Shown: in pieces, positions 32,561 to 44,566 of the stretch
How the letters are laid out: every line of letters begins with the position of its first letter
Position numbering within the stretch: the stretch's first letter is position 1
NCBI GenBank assembly: GCA_015698045.1
Contig: BLAL01000011.1
Location: forward strand, 2,048,501 to 2,112,500
Length of the DNA stretch: 64,000 bases
Source: Rhizophagus clarus
Lineage: Eukaryota > Glomeromycota > Glomeromycetes > Glomerales > Glomeraceae
Reading direction: 5' to 3'
Made by a program: the position numbers and the translations under genes
The notes under the pieces: generated by a model
What the model was told of the DNA's origin: nothing
Seen by the model: the letters and a program-made list of their open reading frames with translations, nothing else
Database searches by the model: none

Positions 32561-33685
32561 AAATTCACATATAGGAAAATAATATGAAATTTGACTAAAT
32601 TACGCACAAAACAAGAGAAAAGTTGTTTTATATCAAAAATTTTTTCTTTTAATTTTATTTTTGATCTTGTTTTTATTAATATCTTTTCATAATAAATAAT
32701 AAATAAAGTTCATCTTAATTATAATATTATTTTGTGATTTTCTCCTATAAAAACCTAGTATATTTATAGCGTAAAATTATATTTTATTAAAAGAATAAAT
32801 TCATTTATCACATCATGATTTTAAAAAGTGTATATGCAAATTATTTTCAAATAACATCCAGCAATTTCTGGAGTTTTAATTAACTATTTTTTTTAATCAA
32901 AGATCAAGATGGAATAAAGGATTAAAGGTAGAGACAAATTAAAACCAAAAGTGATAAAAAAAGTAAATCTAGTAAAAAATGCCTTAAAAAGACAAAATAA
33001 AAAAAGAAAAATATAAATAAATATAAATAAAAATAATACAGACCTATAATGAAATACTTTATCGACCTATTTCTTTCATTTTGTTATAATTTTTGAAGAT
33101 CATGAAGGAACTTATCCTGTTAAAATTTATTTAAAATAAGGATCAATCAACATCTATAATATGTTTATGATACCTTCGTTAGCAAATACATTTTTTTTTG
33201 CATAATTTTTTTTTTCAGGAATTTATCAAACAATCCTAACTATTGTTAAATTACTAATAGTAAAAAAAAATTATTGTTTTTTTTCATTAAAAGATGTAAA
33301 GATATAATTTAATATCAAATTACATATTACGATTAATATGTCGTAGTAAAAAAAGCCATGAAATTGAATTACATATTACATATTATGATTAATAAATTTA
33401 TCAAAAAAAAATTAAAAATTTATTTTTTAGTTTTTCTTCTTTCTCTAATTCTCCTCTTTTTAAAAAATTACTGAATTTTTTTTACTACCTTTATCGCAAT
33501 TTTAAATATGGACTCCTTAAGTTTAGTAAAAATACTAAAGATTCATTTGACATCAAGTCTTATTTTACCTTTTAATTTTAATTTTGAAGAACAATTAGAT
33601 TTGCAAAGTTAATTAATTATTTATTTTATATCTAATTCTAACAAATCAATTAATATCTAGTTCAATTTGAATCAATATTTCATAA
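32561..33685. other. AT-rich spacer
   Basis: No gene recognised. A near-duplicate AAATTACATATTACGATTAA / GAATTACATATTACATATTA pair lies at 33320-33400. Confidence 0.4.
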
Positions 33686-34920
33686 TTGGATATATTTAAA
33701 AATAAACTGGAATTATCGATCCTAATAATTTCTCTAAGTGATTCTCCCAGTGATGGGATTTCTGAAACTTTTAGTAATAATTGTACTAATAAAAAGCTGA
33801 ATATAAATAATGAATTTTCTGATAATGATGATAAAAATAAAAACAGGATTATGATCAAAATTAGTTTTAAAATTAATATGATTTTATTAATATATATACG
33901 AATATAGTAATATTAAAGTTTATTAAATATCACATAAAGTTATTAATTAATTAATTAATACAATTTTCATACTTTATAGATGATTAAGTAAAAGTATTGG
34001 ATACCAATACTGATAATACTAACGAAGATTTTTGTAAGTTTCAATTTATATCTTATAATCTTTAGTAATTTAGAGCAAGCAGTAATATTTAAATTTATGT
34101 TTTTTTTTTATTTATTGTAATATATAAGACTCAACCCAAAAAAATGATAAAAAAAAGAGTGAAATCACGTTAACTCTGATAATATAACAATTAATGCCAA
34201 TTTCCTTCACTATAATTATAATAATCAAATCTTAGATCTCAACTTCAAGGTAAAATTTATCAAATTAAAAAAATCCAAGAAATTGGATATGGCAAATATA
34301 AGATTGGTGGAAGATTTATATAAGCTGCTAGATTATATTAAAAAATTACTAAATAATCCACCTACTGTATATGTGATAGGTCAATCTTCAGCAAAAAAAA
34401 AAAGTGTAGGAAAGCCCTCATTAGTCATTTGAAAAAGATAAATTTAACAAAAGATTTCCAATTCTTTTGTGGTACTCAATGTATTAATTTGATTTCTGAT
34501 GATAATCAAAAAAAATTCTTGATAAAAATCAAAAAAATTACAGATCTTTTAAAATTTTACTAATTTGTGTGCAAGAAAAGACTTCATCACTTACTAAATT
34601 ATCCAATAAATACAAAAAGATTGCAAAAAATTTATCAGAAGATATATTTTTATGTGTGATGGAAGAAGCAAATGAACAGAAAAATAAAGAAATGGCAAGA
34701 CACAGGAAACTAAGATTCCATATTAAGTTTTTCAAGATATATATACAACTACAGATTTTTTGTAAGATAAACTTAAACAGAAAACAATCAGAGACGATAA
34801 AATTTCAAGTAAAAATATTAATTTCTCATTTTTATTTCTTGATTTTTTTACCAAATATGGAATTGATACTTTCAGCGAGCACTATGTATTTACAGGTTAC
34901 TAGAAGAGGACTCTGAATGA
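33686..34920 (+). pseudogene. Remnant of an unknown gene
   Basis: Coding-like stretches appear in changing frames: LELSILIISLSDSPSDGISE (33704 on), then QIKKIQEIGYGKYKIGGRFI (about 34260-34320), LISHLKKINLTKDFQFFCGT (about 34420-34480), and EKTSSLTKLSNKYKKIAKNL followed by MEEANEQKNKEMARHRKLRF (34569-34735). Composition is that of a soluble, lysine-rich protein. It is broken several times; no family recognised. It may be an old transposon or a host pseudogene. Confidence 0.35.
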
Positions 34921-35324
34921 TATATAAATATGTTAGATTTGAGTTTGCTTAATGATCATATAAAAAAAACCATATGTAAGACTTTTATTTGCTTATTTTA
35001 ATATAAAATTTTTAGTTAGTTAGATATTTAAATGCGTAGTCGAACTTATTTTTATTTCAGCTTAGTAATTATATTTGCGTGGCAGAACCCCTTATTCGTA
35101 TAACAAAGATTTTCATATATATATATATAGAGAAAAAATTTTAATTTCACACGTATATCAAAAAAATTTTTTTAAACTAATACTTCTTTTCTATTATTTT
35201 ACACATTTTAATTTTATAAATACAATATTGTATTTAATATTTATAAAAAAAAATCATGTTTTTATAATAATATTCTCATATTCTTATTTTTTGTTTGCTA
35301 ATTTTACTCATATATAAAATGAAT
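34921..35324. other. AT-rich spacer
   Basis: Only AT-rich sequence with an ATATATATATATAG run at 35116-35129; no gene seen. Confidence 0.4.
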
Positions 35325-35860
35325 TTTGGACAAATGAAATTATCTTTTTATGTTTAAGTAAATTGTTCAGCAATTGTAAAAAGTATTTGTATTTCAATTT
35401 TTATAATTCTAAGTATAATATTTGTGAAGATAATTATATTTTTTAAATAGTACTAATTCCAAAGATTTTTTTTTTTCTTTTAATTTCAGGTTGTAATAAC
35501 ATCACTTTGGTCAAATGAAATTACTTTTTTATGTTTAAAAAGTTGTTCAGTGATATAAAATCTACCTATGGGTAAATTTTTATAATGATTGGACTAATAT
35601 TTGTGAAGTATTGGCTATTTTTGTATTATCAATTTTTTTGTAAAACTCATTTTGCAACTTTGGACATGATTTCACCACTTTGGTCAAATGAAATTACCTT
35701 TTTCCGCTTAAGTAAAATTGTTCAGCGAGGTCGAATCTACTTACATTAAAATTTTTAGAATAATTGAATTAATATTTGTGAAATGTGACCAACTTTTGTA
35801 CTTTTAATTATTTATCATTTAAGTGATTTTAATTTTAAAGTGTAATTTTTTTTATTTAAG
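35325..35860 (+). repeat. About 175-bp tandem repeat (three units)
   Basis: Each unit contains GGTCAAATGAAATTACCTTT, then GTTCAG...AAATCTAC and TTATAATGATTGGACTAATA. Units are anchored at 35331, 35513 and 35685 (spacing 182 and 172). A fourth copy is at about 38010-38340. Confidence 0.75.
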
Positions 35861-36086
35861 AAGTTGTTCATAAGAGTTGGCAATAATTTATATTTTAATT
35901 TTTATAAATCTAAATATAATAATATTTATCATAAAAAATTCCAAATTTTAAAACTATTTTTAAAATAGCAATAGTATATTAATATTATATTAATATTAAT
36001 TAAAATTAAAAATTCCGAAGTTGGTATATCATTTTATATTATTAATTTATTAATATTTAGTGAATTAATATACATAGTAATAATAC

Positions 36087-36940
36087 TTGAAATTTTGATA
36101 TGTGATGACATAGGTTCTAAAGAACATATGTTCAAAATTTCACAGCTTTAGCCTTTGTACAACTATTTTAATCAAAGAAAACTTGAAATGAATTTTTGAT
36201 AATTATGATATATAAAAGTGAACAAATAGTTCAATAGCCCAATAGTACTTCAGTTTATTTAGAATTAATGATGCCTGAAATTTTAATATATAGCAGTACA
36301 GATCTTGATTCAGTTAATGTGTATACAAAATTTATTTTTTCTAATATTTATTTTTATGTGGACTATGAAAAATTGAAAGAAAATTTAATTTTAAAAACAA
36401 TATTACTGTATTTTCACATTTTGTCAAAATTTTACATAACAAAATATTTTATTTGTTTTACTGTTAATTTTAGAGAATAAATGTACATATTTTTATATTA
36501 TTTTCTTTTCTAAAAATTAACAGTTATCTAAAAAAAAAATAAAATATCATTCAAAAATCTGTGTTTTTTTAATTTACGATTATTAGAAATTCTTAATTTT
36601 TTTTCACCAACATAGCTGCATCAAGGCTAGAAGCATGAAAATTTGAAATTATATTCATTAAAGTCTATATCATTCCATATCAAAATTTCAAACATAGTTA
36701 TTATGTGTAATTTTAAGCAATCAATAAAAATAGAGGGATCGCTACTTTTGTTTAACTAATAAATGATTATCAAATTTCTTTTTTTAATTAATACAGTTGT
36801 ATGAAAGTTAGAAGTGTGAAATTTTGAATATATATTTTCTAGTGTTTATGTTATCACATATTAAAATTTCAAGTATTATTATTATGTACAATTTTGAGTA
36901 ATTAACAAAATGGGAGGTCTGCTACTTTTGTCCAAGTAGT
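36087..36940. repeat. Diverged 150-bp repeats, two direct copies and one inverted
   Basis: Copies at about 36611-36755 and 36795-36940 share CATATCAAAATTTCAAACAT, GTGTAATTTTAAGCAATCAA and GGGATCGCTACTTTTGT. The segment at 36087-36165 is similar in reverse complement, so the block could be the ends of an older element. Ordinary AT-rich sequence lies between. Confidence 0.6.
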
Positions 36941-37724
36941 GTATGTCAGAAAAAAAATTGCTTAGCAGAATAAAAAATTCAAAGGTTATAATAAGAGTTT
37001 GCTTAGCAGAACTTAAAATAATTTGCTTATTGATCATAGTAAATTTTGAAATTTTCATCTGACCTATATATATATTATTCAGGATTCTACTAGAAGTAGA
37101 AAATTTTGATTAGCGATTTCTAGATTATTTCAAAGAACTAACTGCATGCTTTTTTAAAAGTGGTGTAAAATCAGTAATTAACTTTGAAATTTAGATTAAT
37201 CTAGTCTGTACAGGTGAGTTGATTAGTTATAATGAAGAATTAAAAACTCAAGAAAGAAACAGAAAGAATAAAAGGATTAAAATTGAAATTATTAAGGAAT
37301 ATTTTGATATTTCAGGGATTAATTTTGACAAGATAATTGATAATGAATAAGTAGTAAACAGAAAAAAAAAAATTTTTTTTTGTATATTTTGCAGTCAAGT
37401 AGTTTGCATTACAATTAGAATAAATTATATAATAAAAAATGAACTTGAAAAAGCATTGTAACTTCCAGATTTATTTGATTCTGTTTTCCAATCTATCAAA
37501 AAAAATTAATATTATAAGTAATTTAATAATTTACATGAATAAAAGAATATCTAAATAATATGTAATTAAATTATTTGCACATTTTAACATTTGCTAAATA
37601 AACTTGTTATAATTGCTATCATTTAGTTCACTTATTATCATAAATAAATAAATAAATAAATCAATTTGTAGCTTAGCCTATTTTGAGTTTTGATGATACA
37701 AGTTTCAATTTTTAGTATTAAAGA
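36941..37724. other. AT-rich spacer
   Basis: No gene supported. GAATTAAAAACTCAAGAAAG near 37235 is in a short Lys-rich frame that closes quickly. Confidence 0.35.
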
Positions 37725-38340
37725 ATATTATTACCATAAAACTAGTATATTTTAAGGGTAGATTTTTATAGAGATATATTATACTTAAATTATTGGTAAA
37801 TTAATTTAAGAATATTTTTCATATCCAATCAAAATATTTTAAATATCTGTTGATATTACAATTCAAAAATTAAGTATATTTTTCAAATAATTTAAACTTA
37901 TTTGTTATTACAAAATACTATTTTAAATAACCTGTTTATAAAATTTCAGTACATTTTAACAATATTATTTGTTATATAAGAATATTTTAACCATAAAACT
38001 AATACATTTTAAGGGTTTAGATTTTTATAAAGAAAGCTATTTAGCAGAATCAAATTTACTTACATATTATTTTTATAATGATTAGACTAATATTTATGGT
38101 ATTAGTTATTTTTGTATCATCAATTTTTTTATAAAAGTTGTTTTACAACTTCAAAGCATGATTTCATTACTTTGACCAAATGAAATTATCTTTTCCACTT
38201 AAATAAAATTATTCAGCAGAGTCAAATCTACTTACAATAAAAATTTTAGAATAATTGGATTAATATTCATAGAATGCAACCAAGTTTTATACTTTTAATT
38301 ATTTATCATTTATTTGATTTTTAATTTTAAAGTATAGTTG
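37725..38340 (+). repeat. Repeats related to 35.3-35.9 kb
   Basis: AAGAATATTA, CCATAAAACTA and ATTTTAAGGGT words occur twice at about 250-bp spacing (37725, 37978). Then a full copy of the 175-bp unit with CCAAATGAAATTATCTTTTC lies at 38177. It is a segmental repeat, not coding. Confidence 0.6.
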
Positions 38341-38393
38341 TTTCCAAAATTCAATTGGCAAATCTGAAATCTGAAATTAATAAATTATGTAAA

Positions 38394-38557
38394 TATATGG
38401 GCGTGCGTCAGTAGAAAAGGGGGAAATCGACTTTTTTTTCAAAATTTATTTTATTGGACCACTTTGCTGATCTCGGTCATGTGCACAAAATTAGCTTAAT
38501 AACCAAAATTACAAAAAAAAAGTCGATTTCCCCTTTCTAATGACACACGCCCATATA
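38394..38557. mobile_element. MITE with about 45-bp TIRs, Tc1/mariner-like
   Basis: TATATGGGCGTGCGTCAGTA, then GAAAAGGGGGAAATCGACTT, is mirrored by AAGTCGATTTCCCCTTTC, then TAATGACACACGCCCATATA. The terminal TA is compatible with a Tc1/mariner target site. The 164-bp element is almost two TIRs joined by a 70-bp spacer and would fold as one long hairpin. Confidence 0.9.
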
Positions 38558-38689
38558 ATTAATTATATAAATCTGTAATTATACACTTCAATATTCTAAA
38601 ATTTGTATAACAATACAAAAGTATGAAATATATTCAGATTTTGAAGTAACCCATTACTTTTCATAATCTGTTAGGCGATTTAATTTCTT

Positions 38690-39085
38690 TAAATATCTTA
38701 ATATTTAATTCACTGAGAAAGAAGTTGTGTTGCAGTTCTATAAGCGTAGCAGTAGTCATCGATTCAGGCAGGGCAAATATTGCTACTTGGAATCTTTCAT
38801 ATTCTTTTCGTTCTTGAAGATTCCATGATGCCAGAAATTATCATACAGGTAGGCCTGCGAGAGGTGCCATTTACTGTGATTCATAACTTCTAAAAAATTC
38901 AGATGTTACTAATTTATATCACACAGTTTTGTATTTATGTTAACACTTGATCGATATAGAGATAACGTTGCCCCAAGTGGACAGGTAGATAATAAAGTGT
39001 AGTTATCCCACTTCGCAGGGATGTCATATATAAGGATATTGTAAATGAAGTTACATCCAGAAGGAGCTTAATATCTAGTAATAAT
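38690..39085 (-). pseudogene. Gene-like remnant of unknown origin
   Basis: GC-richer than the surroundings. The minus strand reads WNLQERKEYERFQVAIFALP then ESMTTATLIELQHNFFLSEL (about 38830-38700), and further upstream LLLDVTSFTISLYMTSLRSG. The frames do not connect directly. It could be part of a LINE ORF1-type gene or a decayed host exon. Confidence 0.35.
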
Positions 39086-39271
39086 ATGAGAAGTCTCGTC
39101 ATCTTGCATCTTAATTCTTTTTTCCTTTCCTATTGAAGTAAGTATGGAAATATAATAAATCTTGTTTTCATCCAAAATATGATATATATAAAACACAATT
39201 AAAAAATACAAATAAAAAATCAAAACTTAATCTTAAAAAAGTTCTAAAGAAATTAATTAATATATTAGAAT

Positions 39272-40105
39272 TACCGTATATCACGGGCCACAGTATCCTG
39301 GGTATCTTGCAAATTTTGGAGGTTTTGGCCTGTACCTGGAGGTACTGTACATGGGTGAATACTATACATAGGAGGGGTACAGGATTTTTAAAATACCCGG
39401 AGTACATGCTATGTATAATACCCAGGTTTAATTAGATTGGTGAAATGCAAAAAAATGCCGAAACTGATTGTTTCAGCGTTTTTATATGTAAAGTAAAAAA
39501 AACGCCGAAACTGATTGTTTCAGCGTTTTTATATGTAAAGTAAAAAAAACGCCGAAACTGATTGTTCTGGCATTTTTATATATATAAAAATGCAAAAAAA
39601 ATGCCGAAACTGACTATTTCGGCGTCTTTTATATGTAAAATAAAAAAAAATGCCGAAACTGACTGTTTCGGCGTCTTTTATATGTAAAATAAAAAAAAAA
39701 CGCCAAAACTGACTGTTTTGGCATTTTTTATATGTAAAATAAAAAAAAACGTCGAAACTGATTGTTCTGGCGTTTTTTATATGTAAAGTAAAAAAAATGC
39801 TGAAACTGATTATTCTGGCATTTTTATATATATAAAAACGCAAAAAAAAATGCTGAAACTAACTGTTCTGGCATTTTTTATATATAAAGTAAAAAAAAAA
39901 CGCCGAAACTAATTGTTCTGGCATTTTTATATATCTGGAATATACATTATATATTGATCTAGTATTATACCCCAGGTATTTTACAAAATTTTAAGCTTTA
40001 AATTGGAATTCTCTATGTAAAGTACCTAGGTATTTTAAAATTCTCGCAAATTTCTTGAGGGGGGTACTATACATAGGGGGGTATTGTGGCCTGTGATATA
40101 TGGTA
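39272..40105. mobile_element. 834-bp MITE with internal hairpin array
   Basis: The left end TACCGTATATCACGGGCCAC and the right end, inverted, TACCATATATCACAGGCCAC form TIRs with terminal TA. CCAGG/CCTGG-rich subterminal words (GGTACTGTACATGGG, TACCCAGG, TACCTAGG) sit inside. It has no ORF of its own and carries the hairpin minisatellite, so it is a non-autonomous element. Confidence 0.85.
39440..39930 (+). repeat. Hairpin minisatellite, about 60 bp, eight to nine units
   Basis: Each unit contains a stem such as GCCGAAACTGACTGTTTCGGC (one base over-length variants occur) split as GCCGAAAC, loop TGACT, GTTTCGGC, then a TTTTATATGTAAAATAAAAA spacer. Both stem arms vary together in some units (CCAAAAC with GTTTTGG), keeping pairing in those. 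The minus-strand frame at 39529-39843 is a repeat artefact. Confidence 0.85.
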
Positions 40106-40823
40106 GATGAATTTACAGAAATTTATAGTATATGTAAAAAAAAAAAATTGATAAGAATCTTGAATATTTACAAGTTAAAGAATATAAAGTACTAATTCTA
40201 AAAAGTAAACAAATTAACAATAATAATATTTTACAAGCTAGTAATTATTCTTATATATTAAAAAGAGAATTATTAAACTTAACCAGAAGGAAATTTCCTT
40301 CCTCTTGTAGCTTGTGTGGCACAGTTATGTGTTACATGATCATGTTATTTGTTTGCATATCTGAAATTTGTAATAGGTTTTGTGACGTGACAATTTGGAA
40401 AAAGAAAAATTTCTTTTGTCATAGAGCTTTTAAAATTTTATCCTAGATATATTTGTACCTGTTCTACAAGTTTACTTAAAGTTGGAAAAGCAGATTTAAA
40501 AGCCATTTTTAACTTTACATATAAATGATTGATTTTATCATCTTTGCCAATTATTTCTAAAATGGGATTTAGCGAAAAAAATGTTTCATTTAAATAGACC
40601 AAAAGTGCATTTAAAACTGCCTTTAGCACTCTAGGCAAACTTGTAGAGCAGCCAAAATTATATCTATTATATAACTTTTATATCTATATGTTGAAGTGTG
40701 TAAGAAAAAATTTTTATTTTTATATTTTTTGCTATATTACAATTCACCACAAAATCTGTCACAGATTTCAGATATGCTATTTATTTATCAATTTTTTTTT
40801 ACTGAGATATGCGGATATATTAC
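40106..40823. other. AT-rich spacer with one weak minus-strand frame
   Basis: The only sizeable frame is 40638-40438 on the minus strand (MPRVLKAVLNALLVYLNETF, ending VEQVQIYLG). Its composition is plausible for protein but there is no domain. It may belong with the remnant at 38.7-39.1 kb, interrupted by the MITE between; this is a guess. Confidence 0.3.
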
Positions 40824-41125
40824 ATGCATCTTTCTCAAGAACGTTTAATATATTTTTTCTTTAAACCTTTCGCTCAAGGTATGTTTTTTTATTTTTTTTA
40901 TTTTTGTTTGTTTCTTACAACTAGTTCTTTACTAACTTTTTCGCTCTTTTTAGGTTCTTGTTTTGTAATTAAGGTATATTAAAGAATATTTGGCACTACA
41001 GGATCCTGATTTATATTTTTTTTTATCTTTTACACTTCGTTCCTTACATTTTATTTTTTGTATTTTATTTCTTTTGTTTTTTTTAGGTTATTTAGTGATT
41101 TAGTTTTTTTCTACGATCAAGGTAT
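40824..41125 (+). repeat. Mini-exon series D (three blocks)
   Basis: Exon-like blocks are 40824-40878 (ATG start, MHLSQERLIYFFFKPFAQ, donor GTATG), then GTTCTTGTTTTGTAATTAAG after CTTTTTAG, then GTTATTTAGTGATTTAG... after TTTTTTTTAG, ending CTACGATCAAG with donor GTATG. Blocks 1 and 3 end in the same CTCAAG/ATCAAG-GTATGTTT context. Frame closes at TAG in block 3 if all are joined. The same order (mini-exons, then polypyrimidine tract) occurs at 26.1 kb. Confidence 0.5.
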
Positions 41126-41129
41126 GTTT

Positions 41130-42215
41130 ATTTTTTTTTTATTTTATTTTCACCTATTACATTTTGTTTTTTACTAATTTTTTCCCTTTATTTTTTTTCT
41201 TCCTTTCACCCTCTCTTCGTCTTCCTCTTTCTTTTTATTTTCCTATTGTTTTCTTCTTCCTTTTCATCTCTTCATCATTATCCTCTTTATTTTTCGTCTT
41301 TTCACTCTATCCTGTCTCTTCTTTTTCATCTCCCCATTGTTTTTCCTCTTCTTTTTCATCTTCCCATCATTATCCTCTTTATTTTTTGTCTTTCCGCTTT
41401 ATTCTGTCTCTTTTTTTTTGTCTCCTCATTGTTTTTTCTCTTCCTTTTCATCTTTCCATCATTATCCTCTTTATTTTTTGTCTTCCCACTCTATTCTGTC
41501 TCTTTTTTTTCATCTTTCCATTGTTGTCCCTCTTTCTTTTTGTCTCCCTATCATTATTTTCTTTCTTTTTCATCTTTCTCTCTATCCTGTTTCTTCTTTT
41601 TCGTTTCCCATTGTTTTCCCTTTTCCTTTTTGTCTCCCTATCATTATTCTCTTTCTTTTTTGTCTTTCCACTTCTATACCCCTTTTTTTTTTCATCCCTC
41701 TATTGTTATCTTCTTTCTTTTTGCATTTTCATTGTTATCTCCTTCCTTTTTGTCTCCTTATTATTATTCTCCTTTCTTTTCATTTTTCTATTTTTCTTTT
41801 TGCCTTCTTATTAGTTTTCTCTTTTTATGCCCTTCTTTTTTTTGTTTCTTTTTTACTTTTTGATTATTTTCTTTCCCTTTCCTTTTTATTCCACCTTTCT
41901 TTTTTCCTTTTTTTTTATTCTTCTTTATTTTACTCCTTTCTTTTTATCTCCTCATTGTTATTTTCCTTACTTTTCACCTCCCTATCATTATTCTTTTAAC
42001 TTTTCATCTTTTCATCATTTTTTCCTTTTTTTTTGTTTTTCCTTCATTATTTTCATTCCTTTTTGCTCCTTTCTTATCCTTTTCCTTTTCACTCATCTTT
42101 ACACTTTTTGTTTTCTCTTCATCCTTCATTCTTTTCAATCATTCCTTTATTTTTTCTGTTATCTTATTATACTTTCATTCCTTGTTCTTCTTTTTATTGT
42201 AATAATTCTTCTTTT
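41130..42215 (+). repeat. Polypyrimidine minisatellite, about 60-bp units
   Basis: More than 1 kb is T/C on the plus strand, with degenerate units like TTTTCATCTTCCCATCATTA, TCCTCTTTATTTTTTGTC. Three overlapping Phe/Leu/Ser-rich frames run through all phases, which shows they are compositional and not genes. Confidence 0.85.
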
Positions 42216-42430
42216 TTTATTTATCTTATTGTTAAGAAATAAATATTTTTAATCAATAAAATATATGAACTCTTAAATTATTAAATTGTTTTGACATTAT
42301 TAACAGTTTATAAATAAAATTTTATTATATAAAAATTATTTTGAATAAAAAATTTTAAGTTAAAAATATTTTTTTTTTTAGTGCCAAGTTTTTTTTAAAA
42401 AAAATAATATGGCGCATAAATCATGTGATA

Positions 42431-44094
42431 TACACTACCTACTCAAAAGTTTAGGACCACCCAGCATATTAACAAAAATCATGATTCTTTTATCATTCAG
42501 TATTTTATTATAATACTGAAAAATCATATATGATAATTTTACTAAATAAATTATAATTTTTCGTAATTAAATCATAAATTTACAAAATTATTAGACAATT
42601 TATTATATTAACTATTTTTTTAATCGTTTTTTAATGAAATAAATAAAAATTATTAAGTTTAATAATGAAATTTTTTTTTACAAGTTGTATTATATAAATT
42701 ATATTTATTGAAAAACTATTGTCACATATAGCTTAATAAAAAAACCCAGCTCATAATTTTACAGATTTAAGAATTAAGCTTATTACTGAAGTTGCTTAAT
42801 AAAAAAATCATTTTTTTTTAAAGAAAAACGAAAATAAAAATTAATTTTATAAAAAAATTTTATTAAAAATTTAATAAAATTATTCATCAATACCTTGTAG
42901 GATAGCCACGAGCCTTTATTACTGCATCTATTCGACGATTCATGCTCTCAACGAGTTTTTGATAAACCTCACGTTGAATTTGTAACCAACATTCCTGAAG
43001 AAGTGACTCTAATTCTCCTAAATTCTTTGGACTATTTGTTCTTGCTCGAATACGGTGTTCAAGCTCATCCCATATATGTTCGATCGGATTAAGATCGGGA
43101 CTTTGTTCCGCCCATGGAAGTTGAGTTATTGCCACTTCTTCCATAAAAGTCCGTGTCCTTAAACTTGTATGAATTGGTGCATTGTCTTGCTGAAAAAAAT
43201 ACTCACCATTTTCTTCCTCAAATTGCTCTAAAAATGGTATTACATGATAGCCAAGGATCTCTTGTACGTATCTTTCACTATCAACCTGACCATTAATTCT
43301 TACTAAAGGGCCCAACCCATACCAGCTAAAACACCTCCACATCATTACACCACCTCCACCATGTTTTATGGTCGGAACAAGGCAATTTACATCATGACTT
43401 TCCTTCGGGAGACGCCATACATGAATTTTTTTATCACTTTGAAACAAAGTGAACCTAGATTCGTCACTCCACACAACCTTTTTCCGGTCATTTATTGTCC
43501 AAAAACATCTTTCACAAGCCCAAGATAAACGAATTTTCCGGTTAGGCTCACTTATGAGAGGTTTTCTGAGAGCAGTACGACTATGATATCCCATTTCATA
43601 CAGTGTACGTCTTACTGTGCTTTTGCTTACTTCTTTTCCAGTTGATTCAATAAAATCTTTTTGCATTTTTTCTGCCGAAATACGACAGTTTTGGGTAAGA
43701 ACAACTTTAAGATGTCGCTTATCACGTTCATTTAATTTTTTGGGGCGTCCGCTTCATGAAGCAACAGTTAACGCACCTGTTTTATGATATTTTGTTATAA
43801 TATTATGGATAGTAGTCTTTCCATAGCCAGTTTTTCTTGAAATCGTTCTTTCTGAGTCTCCAGCATCATGAAAACCAATAACCCTCTCACGTTCGAAAGT
43901 TGATAATTCTTTTGTTTTGGCCATTTTATTACACTTAACGAAGAAATGAAGAAAAAATAAACATTACGCATGATGATTACTATTTATTTATCATTATTGT
44001 AATACAAAATCCCTTATTTTTATTACACAAAATCCATTTTTGTCGCACATTTTGAAAATCATTAGGGTGGTCCTAAACTTTTGAGTAGGTAGTA
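42431..44094 (-). mobile_element. Tc1/mariner transposon, near intact
   Basis: The left end ACTACCTACTCAAAAGTTTA, GGACCACCC is mirrored at the right by GGGTGGTCC, TAAACTTTTGAGTAGGTAGT, with TA at the borders. The left end has two extra bases (TACACTACC against TACTACC). It contains one DD34E transposase frame on the minus strand. Near-perfect TIRs and a single lesion in the gene suggest recent activity. Confidence 0.93.
42887..43924 (-). pseudogene. Tc1-type DD34E transposase with one in-frame stop
   Basis: 345 codons run from ATG 43924-43922 (MAKTKELSTFERERVIGFHD) to TAG. The N-terminal paired-like HTH (SERTISRKTGYGKTTIHNII) is followed by the GRPKKL hook. Catalytic residues are in VVWSDESRFTLF (Asp), FFQQDNAPIHTS (Asp) and SPDLNPIEHIWDELE (Glu), with 34 residues between the last two. 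Codon 57 is TGA (TCA TGA AGC), where the family has Arg before SGRPKK, so a CGA-to-TGA change is likely. The remaining 259 codons after the internal Met are open. All else is intact, unlike most copies of such elements. Confidence 0.93.
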
Positions 44095-44566
44095 TAAGGG
44101 AAGGAAATTATCACCCGGTTAAAATTAGCAATATTCTATTAAAAAATGACATTTTTTATAATAAAAAGAATTAAAGCAACTTGAATTAGAATTTCAAAAA
44201 ATTTTAAAGTATATAATAATTTAAACGAAATTAGTTCAAATGAAAAAATAATAAAAATGTTTAATATTTTTTATAACAATTAACATAAATTAAATTAAAA
44301 CTTATTTATAATCTAATAATTTTTAAAATAATACTAAAAATGACTGATAAAGATCTAATTAGTTTTTTTAATGAATTATATATAAAGATCAATCCTTATA
44401 CTAAATCTGATAAAACAAATAAAAATAATAGAAAAAATTAATTTTTTTATATTATTTTTTGGCTAGTATTAATAATAAATATATTATTAGTATAAAAGCT
44501 GTTATTGAATCATATTTATAAACTTTTGAAGCATCATCATCTTCTATTAATATATTAGTAAATATT
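44095..44566. other. AT-rich spacer
   Basis: No gene recognised between the Tc1 element and the hAT copy. Confidence 0.4.

Noticed and set aside
39529-39843. 104-aa minus-strand frame
   Set aside because: Repeat artefact of the hairpin minisatellite in the MITE.
39440-39930. Possible CRISPR array or tRNA-like hairpins
   Set aside because: Repeats are contiguous degenerate units without unique spacers, in a eukaryotic context; no tRNA arms or T-loop consensus.
41164-42252. Several 140-220 aa Phe/Leu/Ser-rich open frames that resemble membrane proteins
   Set aside because: All three plus-strand phases are open over the same T/C-rich repeat, with no varied residues or family motif; composition artefact.
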